This document shows positions 1 through 7,460 of a stretch of 33,088 nucleotides of DNA, one piece after another. The notes beneath the pieces were generated by a model. It worked only from the letters and a program-made list of their open reading frames with translations, did not search any database and had not been told where the DNA came from. The stretch's first letter is position 1. Every line of letters begins with the position of its first letter. The stretch comes from an uncultured Eubacteriales bacterium (GTDB taxonomy: Bacteria > Bacillota > Clostridia > Oscillospirales > Oscillospiraceae), in contig CABSFY010000012.1 in NCBI GenBank assembly GCA_902477055.1, positions 1-33,088 of the forward strand, read 5' to 3'. The translations under genes were made by a program, and so were the position numbers.

Positions 1-2
1 CC

Positions 3-368
3 GTTGTCGTCTGCGACGGGCGCATTATGGGCAAGCCCCGCTCCGATGCCGACGCATTTTCCATGCTGCGGCGGCTGTCCGGGCGGGAGCATCAGGTCAT
101 GACCGGCCTGACCGTCATGCAGGGCGACCTGGCCGAAACGACGACCGTGACCACGACGCTTCGCTTCCGTCCCCTGTCCGATCTTGAAATTCGCAATTAT
201 ATCGCAACCGGCGAGCCTGCTGACAAGGCGGGCGCTTACGGCATTCAGGGTATGGCGTCCATGTTTGTCGTCGGGCTGGACGGCGACTACTACAACGTCA
301 TGGGTCTGCCGATCTGCACGCTGACGCTGATGCTGCGTAAGCACGGCGTGAAGCTGCTGGGCTGCTGA
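3..368 (+). CDS. maf: Maf-family nucleotide pyrophosphatase (5' end missing)
   Basis: C-terminal part of a Maf protein. These enzymes hydrolyse non-canonical or modified nucleoside triphosphates to the monophosphate and pyrophosphate. The open frame enters from the left edge, and the first codons already read V-V-V-C-D-G-R-I-M-G-K-P, the family's internal signature, so the ATG at 27 is internal. Downstream family motifs are visible: LSGREHQV, T-T-L-R-F-R, a Y-I-x-T-G-E-P-x-D-K-A-G-A-Y-G-I-Q-G block and the C-terminal YYNVMGLP. About 70 residues are missing upstream. The neighbour mreC starts 10 bases after the stop, and the maf-mreC-mreD order is common in Firmicutes. Identity is near certain; the preferred nucleotide cannot be read from this fragment. 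Confidence 0.93.
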   Translation, partial: VVVCDGRIMGKPRSDADAFSMLRRLSGREHQVMTGLTVMQGDLAETTTVTTTLRFRPLSDLEIRNYIATGEPADKAGAYGIQGMASMFVVGLDGDYYNVMGLPICTLTLMLRKHGVKLLGC

Positions 369-378
369 GGTACGTGCC

Positions 379-1209
379 GTGAAGAAACAGTTTTCCGGCC
401 GCGTCAAGTTTATCATGCTGCTTGCGCTGCTGCTGGCCATTGTGACGGCGATTGTTTCGGCGCTGTTCGGCGCGACGTGGGCGCAGAAGGCCGTGCAGGC
501 CGTCATCACACCCATCCGCAGCGGTGTCAGCTCCGTCACCCGGCAGGCCGAGCGTTACTATAATTATCTGTTCGGCTATGAGGCACTGGAGGCAGATAAT
601 ATCTATCTGCGCGGGCGCGTCGCCGAGCTGGAGGACGAAGCGCGCAAGGCCGATGCGCTGGAGCGCGAGAACCAGCGCTACCGGGAGCTGCTGCATCTGA
701 AGGACGAACACGTGGACTATGAGCTGTGCGACGCTTATATCAACTCCTGGGATTCGTCCAACTGGAAAAGCGGCTTCTCCATCGGCAAGGGAACGTCCGC
801 AGGTCTTGAAGCCGGCATGGTCGTCATTACCGAATACGGTCAGGTCGTCGGTATTATCAAGGAGGTCGGCCCGAACTGGGCCAACATCACGACGATCCTC
901 GATTCGTCGCTGGAGATCAGCGCAAGCGTCGCCTCGTCGGGCTACACCGGCGTTGTGCAGGGCAGCTATACGGAGGAAACGCGCGGCAAGCTGCGGATGA
1001 AGTATCTGCCGAGTGAAGCCGTGCTGCGCAATAACGACCAGGTCGTCACCACCGGCTCGACGGTCTATCCGAAGGACCTTGTGCTGGGCTACGTAGAGGA
1101 TGCGGGCTACGACGAAACGGGCGTGGCAAAGTACGCGCTGCTGACGCCCGCTGCGGATTTTGACAACCTCGAGCAGGTTTTTATCGTCACGCACTATGAA
1201 AACGAATGA
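379..1209 (+). CDS. mreC: Rod-shape-determining protein MreC
   Basis: MreC is a membrane-anchored scaffold that links the MreB cytoskeleton to the peptidoglycan elongation machinery (PBP2, RodA, MreD). The 276-residue protein has a short basic N-terminus, one membrane segment at about residues 11-32, a charged coiled-coil at about 65-100 (leucines and glutamates in heptad-like spacing), and the beta-rich extracytoplasmic domain to the C-terminus. That domain contains typical motifs such as GTSAGLEAGMVV and the V-V-T-T-G-S turn near residue 218. Length matches the family. Start is a GTG with a GAGG ribosome binding site at 367-370; no better ATG fits. It lies between maf and mreD in one transcription unit. 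Confidence 0.95.
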   Translation: MKKQFSGRVKFIMLLALLLAIVTAIVSALFGATWAQKAVQAVITPIRSGVSSVTRQAERYYNYLFGYEALEADNIYLRGRVAELEDEARKADALERENQRYRELLHLKDEHVDYELCDAYINSWDSSNWKSGFSIGKGTSAGLEAGMVVITEYGQVVGIIKEVGPNWANITTILDSSLEISASVASSGYTGVVQGSYTEETRGKLRMKYLPSEAVLRNNDQVVTTGSTVYPKDLVLGYVEDAGYDETGVAKYALLTPAADFDNLEQVFIVTHYENE

Positions 1210-1227
1210 CAAAGGGGCCATGCCGTA

Positions 1228-1758
1228 ATGCTGGATAAACTCTATATCACACCCCGGCAGTGGCTGCATTTTCTGCGCTGGGCGCTGTATTCCATGGTAC
1301 TGCTGCTCACAGCGATGCTGCAAACGGTCGTGCTGGCGGGCCGTGTTTCCATTTGCCCGGATTTCGTCCCGATCGTGATCACCTGCGTGTGCCTGCGGGA
1401 GGGGCCGGAGCGGGGCGGCACGTTTGCGCTGATTGCCTCGCTGCTGTGGTGTCTCTCCGGCGCGGATCAGGGCAGCGTGGCCATCGCGGTGCTGACAATC
1501 GTTCCGATCGTTGGCAGTCTGCTCAGCCGGGCCGTGCTGACCAACCACTTCATTCCCTGCCTGATTATCGCCTTTGCGACGGTTTTCATCGAGCAGTCGA
1601 TCATGTTTTTTCTCAAGTTCTTTTTCAGCGGCGCAGCAGGTTCGCTGTTTTTCACGAAGCTACTGCCGTGCGTGCTGATCTCCACCCTTGCCCAGCCGCC
1701 GGTCTACTGGCTGGTCAAGCGCATCGCAAAAATCGGAGAGCGTTATGAATCAACATAG
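1228..1758 (+). CDS. mreD: Rod-shape-determining protein MreD
   Basis: Small polytopic membrane protein of the elongasome, working with MreC and PBP2. At 176 residues it is of family length, with about five hydrophobic segments spread over residues 15-165 and almost no soluble domain. Family similarity is weak at the level of single residues, as is usual for MreD. The call rests on membrane topology, size and position between mreC and the PBP2 gene. An ATG a few bases upstream (1220) is followed at once by a stop codon, so 1228 is used; the purine-rich AAAGGGG at about 1211 serves as ribosome binding site. The last 14 bases overlap the start of the PBP2 gene, suggesting translational coupling. 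Confidence 0.9.
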   Translation: MLDKLYITPRQWLHFLRWALYSMVLLLTAMLQTVVLAGRVSICPDFVPIVITCVCLREGPERGGTFALIASLLWCLSGADQGSVAIAVLTIVPIVGSLLSRAVLTNHFIPCLIIAFATVFIEQSIMFFLKFFFSGAAGSLFFTKLLPCVLISTLAQPPVYWLVKRIAKIGERYEST

Positions 1759-3820
1759 ATTTTCCGTCCGCGTGACCGCTTTGCTGGTCCTTATCGCGGT
1801 CATGGCGGGCGTTTTCCTCGTCCAGCTCTATCAGGTGCAGATCACCGGCGCTTCGGATGAGGATGCCACGCCCGCAAATTCCTTCACCTACTATACGCGC
1901 GTCACGGCGGCCCGGGGAGAAATTCTCGACCGCAACGGCAACGTGCTGGTCGGCAACCGCGCCTCGTTCAACCTGGCGCTGGTCGCGGACGTGCTGGTCA
2001 ATTCCGACGACCCGAACGAATATCTGCGGCAGCTCGTGCTGCTGTGCCGTGAGCGAGGGCTGGAATACGCCGACCACTTCCCCGTCACGATGGAAAAGCC
2101 CTACGAATACACGCTGGACGACTACAGCTCCACCTGGAACACATATTACAAGCAATTCTTGCAGAAGCGCGGCTGGGACAGCGATATTTCCGCGCCGCAG
2201 CTGGTCAAACGAATGCGCGAGCGCTATAAAATTCCCGTCGATTGGTCAGAGGAGGACGCTCGCGCGGTCATTTCCATCCGCTATGAAATGGCACTGCGCT
2301 ACTGTACCATTCTGCCGACGTATATCTTTCTTGAAGACGTAGATTCGGCCTCGCTGGCTGCGATCACCGACCTGAACGTCCCCGGCCTGAACGTCGAAAC
2401 CTCAACCGTCCGCGAATATTATACGGACCGCGCACCGCACATCCTCGGCTACACGGGCAAGATGAACAGCGATCAGTGGGAGTATTACAAACCGCTGGGC
2501 TATGAAATGGACGCGACGGTCGGTCAGTCCGGTCTGGAGCTGGCCTTTGAAGAACAGCTACACGGACGCGACGGTCTGCGAAAGACCGTCATCTCTGCCG
2601 ACGGCACGATTCTGGAGGAATCCTACGTCACCGAGCCGATCGCGGGCAACAACGTCGAGCTTTCTATCGACCTGAATCTACAGGCCACGGCCGAGGACAA
2701 GCTGGAGGAGATGATCCTCTGGCTACAGGAAAACGGCCTTGGCAGCAAGAAGCAGGGCATGGATGCCGACGCGGGCGCGTGCGTGGTCATGAAGGTGAAA
2801 ACCGGCGAGATTCTCGCCAGCGCCAGCTATCCGGACTTTAATCTGCAAACGATGTCCGAGGACTACAACGAATTGCAAAAGGCCGACCCGAACCCGCTGG
2901 TCAACCGTGTGACACAGGGCCTGTATCCCCCCGGCTCGATCTTCAAAATGGTCACGACGATCGCCGCGATCGACAGCGGCGTGATTGATCGTTTTTACGA
3001 GGTTGAGGACAAGGGTATCTATATGCGCTTCGCCGATGTCGGTTACTACCCACGCTGTATGCTTTACACGACTGCGGGCGCAAGTCACGGCGTCATCAAC
3101 TGCATGACGGCGCTGGCAGTTTCGTGTAACTATTATTTCTACGAAATCGGCTGGATGGCCGGCATCGACAAGATCGACGCGACGGCAAAGGCGCTGGGCC
3201 TTGGCGAATCGACCGGCGTGGAGATTTATGAAGAGATCGGCCACCGCGCCAATCCGGAGGTCAAGGACAAGCTCTACACCGGCGACTACAGCGTCTGGTA
3301 CGGCGGCGACGTTGTTTCGGCGGCCATCGGTCAGTCGGAACACCTCTACACGCCGCTACAGCTTTGCAGCTACATCTGCGCACTGGCCAACAAGGGCATT
3401 CGCTATCAGGCGACGTATCTGCGCCGCGTGATCTCGGCGGATTATCAGGAGCTGCTGGAGGAAAAACAGCCGAACGTTATGAGTACGCTGGACATTTCGG
3501 ACGAGGCCTACGCGGCGTATTCTGAGGGTATGCGAGAGAGCGTAACCTACTGGGCCGGTACGTCCCACTCCGTGTTCAACGACTATCCCATCAAGGTCTG
3601 CGCCAAGACCGGTACCGCCGAGCACGGCTCCGGCGGCTCGGATAACGGCTCTTACGTTCTCTACGCACCGATGGATGACCCCGAAATCGCCATCATGATC
3701 TACGTGGAAAAGGGCGCGCAGGGCGGCAACCTCGGCAAAATCGCTAAGGCCATTCTGGATGTCTACTTCTCCGACAACAGCGCGGTCGATACCGTCCCGC
3801 TGGAAAACCGTGTTGACTGA
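1745..3820 (+). CDS. mrdA: Penicillin-binding protein 2 (class B transpeptidase, elongation)
   Basis: D,D-transpeptidase that cross-links peptidoglycan during lateral wall growth. It has 691 residues, with one N-terminal membrane anchor (about 9-27). The dimerisation/pedestal domain opens with the class B signature R-G-E-I-L-D-R-N-G near residue 56. The transpeptidase domain shows all three catalytic motifs: Ser398-x-x-Lys401 (in PPGSIFKM), Ser460-Cys-Asn462 and Lys621-Thr-Gly-Thr. Start: the frame stays open upstream to 1688 inside mreD, but ATG 1745, preceded by CGGAGAG, gives the expected short cytoplasmic tail before the anchor. It overlaps mreD by 14 bases. The mreC-mreD-mrdA order supports the elongation rather than division role. 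No rodA is present in the window. Confidence 0.95.
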   Translation: MNQHRFSVRVTALLVLIAVMAGVFLVQLYQVQITGASDEDATPANSFTYYTRVTAARGEILDRNGNVLVGNRASFNLALVADVLVNSDDPNEYLRQLVLLCRERGLEYADHFPVTMEKPYEYTLDDYSSTWNTYYKQFLQKRGWDSDISAPQLVKRMRERYKIPVDWSEEDARAVISIRYEMALRYCTILPTYIFLEDVDSASLAAITDLNVPGLNVETSTVREYYTDRAPHILGYTGKMNSDQWEYYKPLGYEMDATVGQSGLELAFEEQLHGRDGLRKTVISADGTILEESYVTEPIAGNNVELSIDLNLQATAEDKLEEMILWLQENGLGSKKQGMDADAGACVVMKVKTGEILASASYPDFNLQTMSEDYNELQKADPNPLVNRVTQGLYPPGSIFKMVTTIAAIDSGVIDRFYEVEDKGIYMRFADVGYYPRCMLYTTAGASHGVINCMTALAVSCNYYFYEIGWMAGIDKIDATAKALGLGESTGVEIYEEIGHRANPEVKDKLYTGDYSVWYGGDVVSAAIGQSEHLYTPLQLCSYICALANKGIRYQATYLRRVISADYQELLEEKQPNVMSTLDISDEAYAAYSEGMRESVTYWAGTSHSVFNDYPIKVCAKTGTAEHGSGGSDNGSYVLYAPMDDPEIAIMIYVEKGAQGGNLGKIAKAILDVYFSDNSAVDTVPLENRVD

Positions 3821-3848
3821 GCGCATCCGCTTCAGAAGGAATCCCCGT

Positions 3849-4751
3849 ATGAACAAATTGCCGATTATCATCGATACCGATCCGGGCATCGACGACTTCT
3901 TCTGCATCGCGCTGGGCTGCGTGTATCATGACAAGCTCGATCTGCGGGCCGTCACCACCATCGGCGGCAATCACCGCACCGCTATCACCACGCGCAACGC
4001 GCTGGATATCGTTTCCCTGTTCGGCCGGCCGGAGGTGCCGGTCGCGCGGGGCTCGGACAGCTTCCTGTGCGAGCCGTTCGGCCGGCCTGCGACAAAATTC
4101 CACGGCGAAAACGGTATTGGCAACGTTACGCTGCCGCACTCGACGCGCCCGCTCGATCCCCTGCCCGCATGGGACAAGCTCTATGAGTCCGCCAAGGCGC
4201 TGAACGGCGAGCTGGTGCTCGTGCCGGTTGCGCCGCTGACAAATCTTGCTCTGGCGCTGCAAAAGCATCCCGATCTGCCGCGGTATATCAAAAGGATCGT
4301 CCTTATGGGCGGCTCGCTCGACCACGGCAACATCTCTCCCTTCGCCGAGGCCAACATCGGCCACGACGCGCCCGCTGCCGCCGCAGTATTTGACAGCGGC
4401 ATTCCGATCGATATGGTTGGGCTCAACGTCACGCGCACTTGTCCGATTCGCCGGGAGCTTTTCGACGAATTTGAAAATTCTCCGCGCCGGGATATTGTGC
4501 AGCTCATGCGGACGCTCATCGATTTCCGCAGCGGCGAGCCGATGCACGACGCGATTGCCATCTCCACGCTCATCGACGAACGGCTGGCGACATGGCGCGA
4601 GGGTACCGTCCGTGTGGAAACACAGGACGTCGAGCGCCGCGGTCAAACCGTTTTCCGCGAGGGCAGCGGCGGCCGTCACCGCGTCGCCGTCGCCGTGGAT
4701 ACCGGCCGCTTCGAGGCCGTCCTCCGCGAGCTGCTGACGCGGCTGCACTGA
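3849..4751 (+). CDS. Nucleoside hydrolase (IU-nucleoside N-ribohydrolase family)
   Basis: Cleaves the N-glycosidic bond of ribonucleosides, releasing base and ribose for salvage. The 300-residue protein begins with the calcium-binding family signature D-T-D-P-G-I-D-D at about residues 8-15. It also shows F-H-G-E-N-G-I-G, A-P-L-T-N-L-A-L, V-L-M-G-G-S and the C-terminal M-H-D-A-I-A-I-S block carrying the catalytic histidine and a metal-ligand aspartate. The frame is open upstream into mrdA, but ATG 3849 follows a good AGAAGGAA ribosome binding site. It is the last gene before the terminator at 4759-4820. Purine versus pyrimidine preference cannot be decided here. Its link with the elongation genes is positional only. 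Confidence 0.9.
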   Translation: MNKLPIIIDTDPGIDDFFCIALGCVYHDKLDLRAVTTIGGNHRTAITTRNALDIVSLFGRPEVPVARGSDSFLCEPFGRPATKFHGENGIGNVTLPHSTRPLDPLPAWDKLYESAKALNGELVLVPVAPLTNLALALQKHPDLPRYIKRIVLMGGSLDHGNISPFAEANIGHDAPAAAAVFDSGIPIDMVGLNVTRTCPIRRELFDEFENSPRRDIVQLMRTLIDFRSGEPMHDAIAISTLIDERLATWREGTVRVETQDVERRGQTVFREGSGGRHRVAVAVDTGRFEAVLRELLTRLH

Positions 4752-4758
4752 AGCAAAT

Positions 4759-4820
4759 AAACTGCCCGGTCTGTCCCGCCCCCGTCCACTTGACGGAGCA
4801 CGGTGCAGACCGGGCAGTTT
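4759..4820. terminator. Bidirectional intrinsic terminator
   Basis: A perfect 15-bp inverted repeat (arms 4759-4773 and 4806-4820, AAACTGCCCGGTCTG and its complement) encloses a 32-base loop that holds a further 5-bp stem (CCGTC/GACGG). On the plus strand it is followed by GATTTTTTATTC; on the minus strand the arm is followed by a T-rich stretch. It sits between two convergent genes and can end both transcripts. Confidence 0.85.
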
Positions 4821-4826
4821 GATTTT

Positions 4827-5306
4827 TTATTCTTTCCGTGCAGAAGGCAGCGCCTTACCCGTCAACTGTGCGACAAGCCCCCGCAGTCCCTCCTCGATCT
4901 CTGCGGCGGCGCGTTCAAATTCGCCGGTGTACCACGGATCGTCCAGATCACGCGGCCGGTCGGTGTATTCCAGCAGCAGCGAGAGCTTCCCTTCCGGGTC
5001 GCCGCCGAAGGTACGGAGCATTGACCGTCGATGCCGCTCGGTCATGGCGATAATGGAATCAAATTTCGCATAATCCGCCCGCGTGAGCTGCCGCGCGTGC
5101 TTCCCGTCGCAGGAAATGCCGCGCGCGTTCAATAGCCGCCGCACCGGCGGAAAGACCGGAGCGCCGTGCTCCTCGTCCGAAACGCCCGCGGAGGCGATTT
5201 CAAAGCGGTCGGCAAGCCCCGCCTTTTCGACCATATCGCGCAGCAGAAATTCTGCCATCGGACTTCTGCAAATATTTCCTGTGCAAACAAACAGAATTCG
5301 GAGCAT
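4827..5306 (-). CDS. Low-molecular-weight protein-tyrosine phosphatase family protein
   Basis: Low-molecular-weight tyrosine/arginine phosphatase fold, 159 residues, the usual size. The active-site P-loop C-T-G-N-I-C-R-S starts at Cys8 (C-x5-R, Arg14), and the general-acid D-P pair is present in D-L-D-D-P-W-Y near the C-terminus. The open frame extends 31 codons further upstream, but ATG at 5306 is preceded by AAAGGGGAG and places the P-loop at the normal N-terminal position. Substrate is unknown; in Firmicutes members act on phosphotyrosine or phosphoarginine. It is a single-gene unit with its own promoter (5336-5364) and shares a terminator with the convergent nucleoside hydrolase. Confidence 0.93.
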   Translation of the reverse strand: MLRILFVCTGNICRSPMAEFLLRDMVEKAGLADRFEIASAGVSDEEHGAPVFPPVRRLLNARGISCDGKHARQLTRADYAKFDSIIAMTERHRRSMLRTFGGDPEGKLSLLLEYTDRPRDLDDPWYTGEFERAAAEIEEGLRGLVAQLTGKALPSARKE

Positions 5307-5335
5307 AGACTCTCCCCTTTCGTATTTCTGCGACC

Positions 5336-5364
5336 ATTTAAGCACAAATTCCCGCAATTTGCAA
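5336..5364 (-). promoter_or_regulatory. Promoter of the tyrosine phosphatase gene
   Basis: Reading the minus strand: TTGCAA (-35, 5359-5364), a 17-base spacer ending in TGTGC, then TTAAAT (-10, 5336-5341). The TGTG before the -10 is an extended -10 element. It lies 30 bases before the phosphatase start codon, divergent from the 5416 promoter. Confidence 0.6.
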
Positions 5365-5410
5365 GCCCGCTCGATTTTTTTCGTTTTCCCGCTGTGCAAA
5401 CAGGCGATTC

Positions 5411-5421
5411 TATGCTATAAT
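5411..5421 (+). promoter_or_regulatory. Extended -10 promoter of the rRNA/tRNA modification operon
   Basis: TATGCTATAAT matches the Gram-positive extended -10 consensus TRTGnTATAAT exactly (hexamer at 5416-5421). No good -35 hexamer is visible around 5393-5398, as is typical for extended -10 promoters. It stands 41 bases before the methyltransferase start codon. Confidence 0.6.
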
Positions 5422-5462
5422 AAATTGCTATACAATTGCAACGAAGAAACGGACGGGATCGT

Positions 5463-6641
5463 ATGGAACTGGGACAGCTTTGTCTGCGGCGCGGCGAGGA
5501 AAAGAAGCTCCTTGCCGGGCAGCAGTGGATCTTTGATAATGAGGCCGATTGGGTCGATGAGCGCTGCCGTGACGGCGAGGTCATCGAGGTGATTGACAGC
5601 CACCAACACTTTGTCGGCAAGGGCTTTTTCAACGGTAAGTCGAAAATCGTCGTGCGAATGCTGACGCGCGACCGGGACGAGGCGATCGACCGCGCGTTTT
5701 TCCGCCGCCGTCTGCTGGCTGCGTGGGAAAACCGGCTGCGGCTGGGCTTTTCCGACGCCTGCCGCGTCGTGTTCGGCGAGGCCGACGGGCTGCCCGGGCT
5801 GACGGTGGATAAGTTTGCGGACTGTCTGTCCTTTCAGATCGTCTGCCTCGGCATGGAGCAGCGAAAAGCAGAGCTCATCGAGCTTCTGGCCGAGCTGTTT
5901 CACCCGGCCTGCATCTACGAACGAAACGACCTCGCCGTCCGCGAGAAGGAAGGCCTCCCACAGAGGAAGGGCTGCGTCTATGGGACCGTCCCCAACGTGC
6001 TGGTCATCCGCGAGCATGACGCGCTGATGGCGGTCGATCTGGAAAACGGGCAAAAAACCGGTCACTTCCTCGATCAGCAGGAAAATCGCGGCCATCTGAA
6101 GCCTTACTGCGCAGGCCGGACCGTGCTGGACCTCTGCTGCCACACGGGCGGCTTTTCCGTCCACGCAGCGCTTTACGGCGCAAGTCATGTGGAAGCGGTG
6201 GACGTTTCCGCGTCCGCGCTGCAAATGGTGCTGGAAAATGCGGCGCGAAATCAGGTCATCGGCCGGGTCAGCACCGTCTGTGCGAACGTATTCGATCTGG
6301 TCAAGCAGTATTCCGTCGAAGGAAAGCAATTCGGTGTCGTAATCTGCGATCCGCCCGCGTTTGCCAAGAGCAAACGGGCGCTCGACGGCGCCTACCGCGG
6401 CTATAAGGAGCTGAATCTGCGCTGTATGCGGCTGGTCGAGGCCGGAGGCTTCCTGATAACATGTTCTTGCAGTCAGTTCATGACGCAGCCGCTGTTCGAG
6501 CAGATGCTCCGCGACGCGGGAGCCGACAGCGGGCGCGATGTCCGGCTGCTGGAGCGGCTGGTGCAATCGCGCGATCACCCCGCTCCGCTCAGCGACGAGC
6601 ATACGCACTATCTCAAGGGCTGTATTTTACAGGTATTTTAG
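5463..6641 (+). CDS. Class I rRNA (cytosine-C5-)methyltransferase, RlmI/COG1092 family
   Basis: SAM-dependent methyltransferase related to RlmI, which modifies a cytosine of 23S rRNA. The 392-residue protein has the full three-part architecture: an N-terminal PUA-like domain (about 1-75), a linker beta domain, and a C-terminal Rossmann methyltransferase. The latter shows K-T-G-H-F-L-D-Q-Q-E-N-R, V-L-D-L-C-C-H-T-G-G-F-S (SAM loop), the D-P-P-A-F-A-K-S motif and a late C-S-C-S-Q motif. The start at ATG 5463 aligns with the beginning of the PUA fold; a TTG further upstream (5436) is less likely. It is the first gene of a close-packed operon that reaches mnmG. The exact nucleotide target is inferred from the family. 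Confidence 0.88.
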   Translation: MELGQLCLRRGEEKKLLAGQQWIFDNEADWVDERCRDGEVIEVIDSHQHFVGKGFFNGKSKIVVRMLTRDRDEAIDRAFFRRRLLAAWENRLRLGFSDACRVVFGEADGLPGLTVDKFADCLSFQIVCLGMEQRKAELIELLAELFHPACIYERNDLAVREKEGLPQRKGCVYGTVPNVLVIREHDALMAVDLENGQKTGHFLDQQENRGHLKPYCAGRTVLDLCCHTGGFSVHAALYGASHVEAVDVSASALQMVLENAARNQVIGRVSTVCANVFDLVKQYSVEGKQFGVVICDPPAFAKSKRALDGAYRGYKELNLRCMRLVEAGGFLITCSCSQFMTQPLFEQMLRDAGADSGRDVRLLERLVQSRDHPAPLSDEHTHYLKGCILQVF

Positions 6642-6653
6642 GAGGCGATTTCC

Positions 6654-7460
6654 ATGCAACATGAACAACTCGGTCAGATCGTACGCAGTGCCGGAGCCTT
6701 GGTGCGCGAGGCGCAGCACATTGAGGACTCCGTTCGGGAAAAAACCTCGCCACGCGATCTGGTCACGCAATATGATACCAGTGTGCAGGAATTTTTGCGC
6801 CGCGCACTGAAGGAGGCTCTCCCGGAGGCGGGCTTCTTCGGCGAGGAAGAACAGGCGCATGAGATTGCCGGAAAGCGCGCGTGGTTTATCGTTGATCCCA
6901 TCGACGGCACGACAAATTTTATCCGCCATCTGCACCATAGCGCCATTTCCGTCGGCCTGTTCCAGGACGGGCAGGTCGTCTGCGGCGCGGTGTATAATCC
7001 GTTTTTCGATGAGCTGTTCACCGCTGAGCGCGGCAAGGGTGCCTATCTGAACGGCCGTCCCATCCACGTCAACGAGGTCCCGCTTTCGCAATCGCTGGCG
7101 CTGTTTGGCTCTGCGGTCTACGACCAGCCGACCATCCCGGCCACGATGCGCCTCATGCAGGAGCTGTTTCCGCGTGTTCTGGACTTCCGGCGCGGTGGGG
7201 CGGCGGCGCTGGACCTCTGCTATCTTGCAGCCGGACGTGGGGATGTCTTTTTTGAGTGCAGCCTTTCGCCGTGGGACTATGCGGCGGGCAGCCTTATTGC
7301 GCAGGAAGCCGGTGCAACGGTCACGGCGCTGACCGGCAAACCGCTGCACTTTGATAAGATCTGTTCCGTTGCCGCGGGCAACACTGTAAACTACCCTGAG
7401 TTGATGGAGCTTGCCACCCGCATCAGCGCAGAACCGGACATGAAAGGACGGATACGATGA
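6654..7460 (+). CDS. Inositol monophosphatase family protein
   Basis: Mg2+-dependent sugar-phosphate phosphatase of the FIG/IMPase superfamily (SuhB, inositol-1-phosphatase, or related activity), 268 residues. Metal-site motifs are all present in order: G-E-E-E near residue 62, D-P-I-D-G-T-T-N-F near 81, and W-D-Y-A-A-G near 210. Good ribosome binding site TAGGAGG at about 6641-6647. The stop codon overlaps the next gene by four bases (ATGA). The substrate could be inositol phosphate, fructose-1,6-bisphosphate or 3'-phosphoadenylate; the sequence does not decide it. Its place among rRNA- and tRNA-modification genes recalls SuhB's link to rRNA transcription in E. coli, but that is only an analogy. 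Confidence 0.88.
   Translation: MQHEQLGQIVRSAGALVREAQHIEDSVREKTSPRDLVTQYDTSVQEFLRRALKEALPEAGFFGEEEQAHEIAGKRAWFIVDPIDGTTNFIRHLHHSAISVGLFQDGQVVCGAVYNPFFDELFTAERGKGAYLNGRPIHVNEVPLSQSLALFGSAVYDQPTIPATMRLMQELFPRVLDFRRGGAAALDLCYLAAGRGDVFFECSLSPWDYAAGSLIAQEAGATVTALTGKPLHFDKICSVAAGNTVNYPELMELATRISAEPDMKGRIR

Noticed and set aside
1688..1744. Upstream extension of the PBP2 gene inside mreD
   Set aside because: It would add 19 residues rich in Ser/Arg before the membrane anchor; ATG 1745 has a better ribosome binding site and fits the family length.
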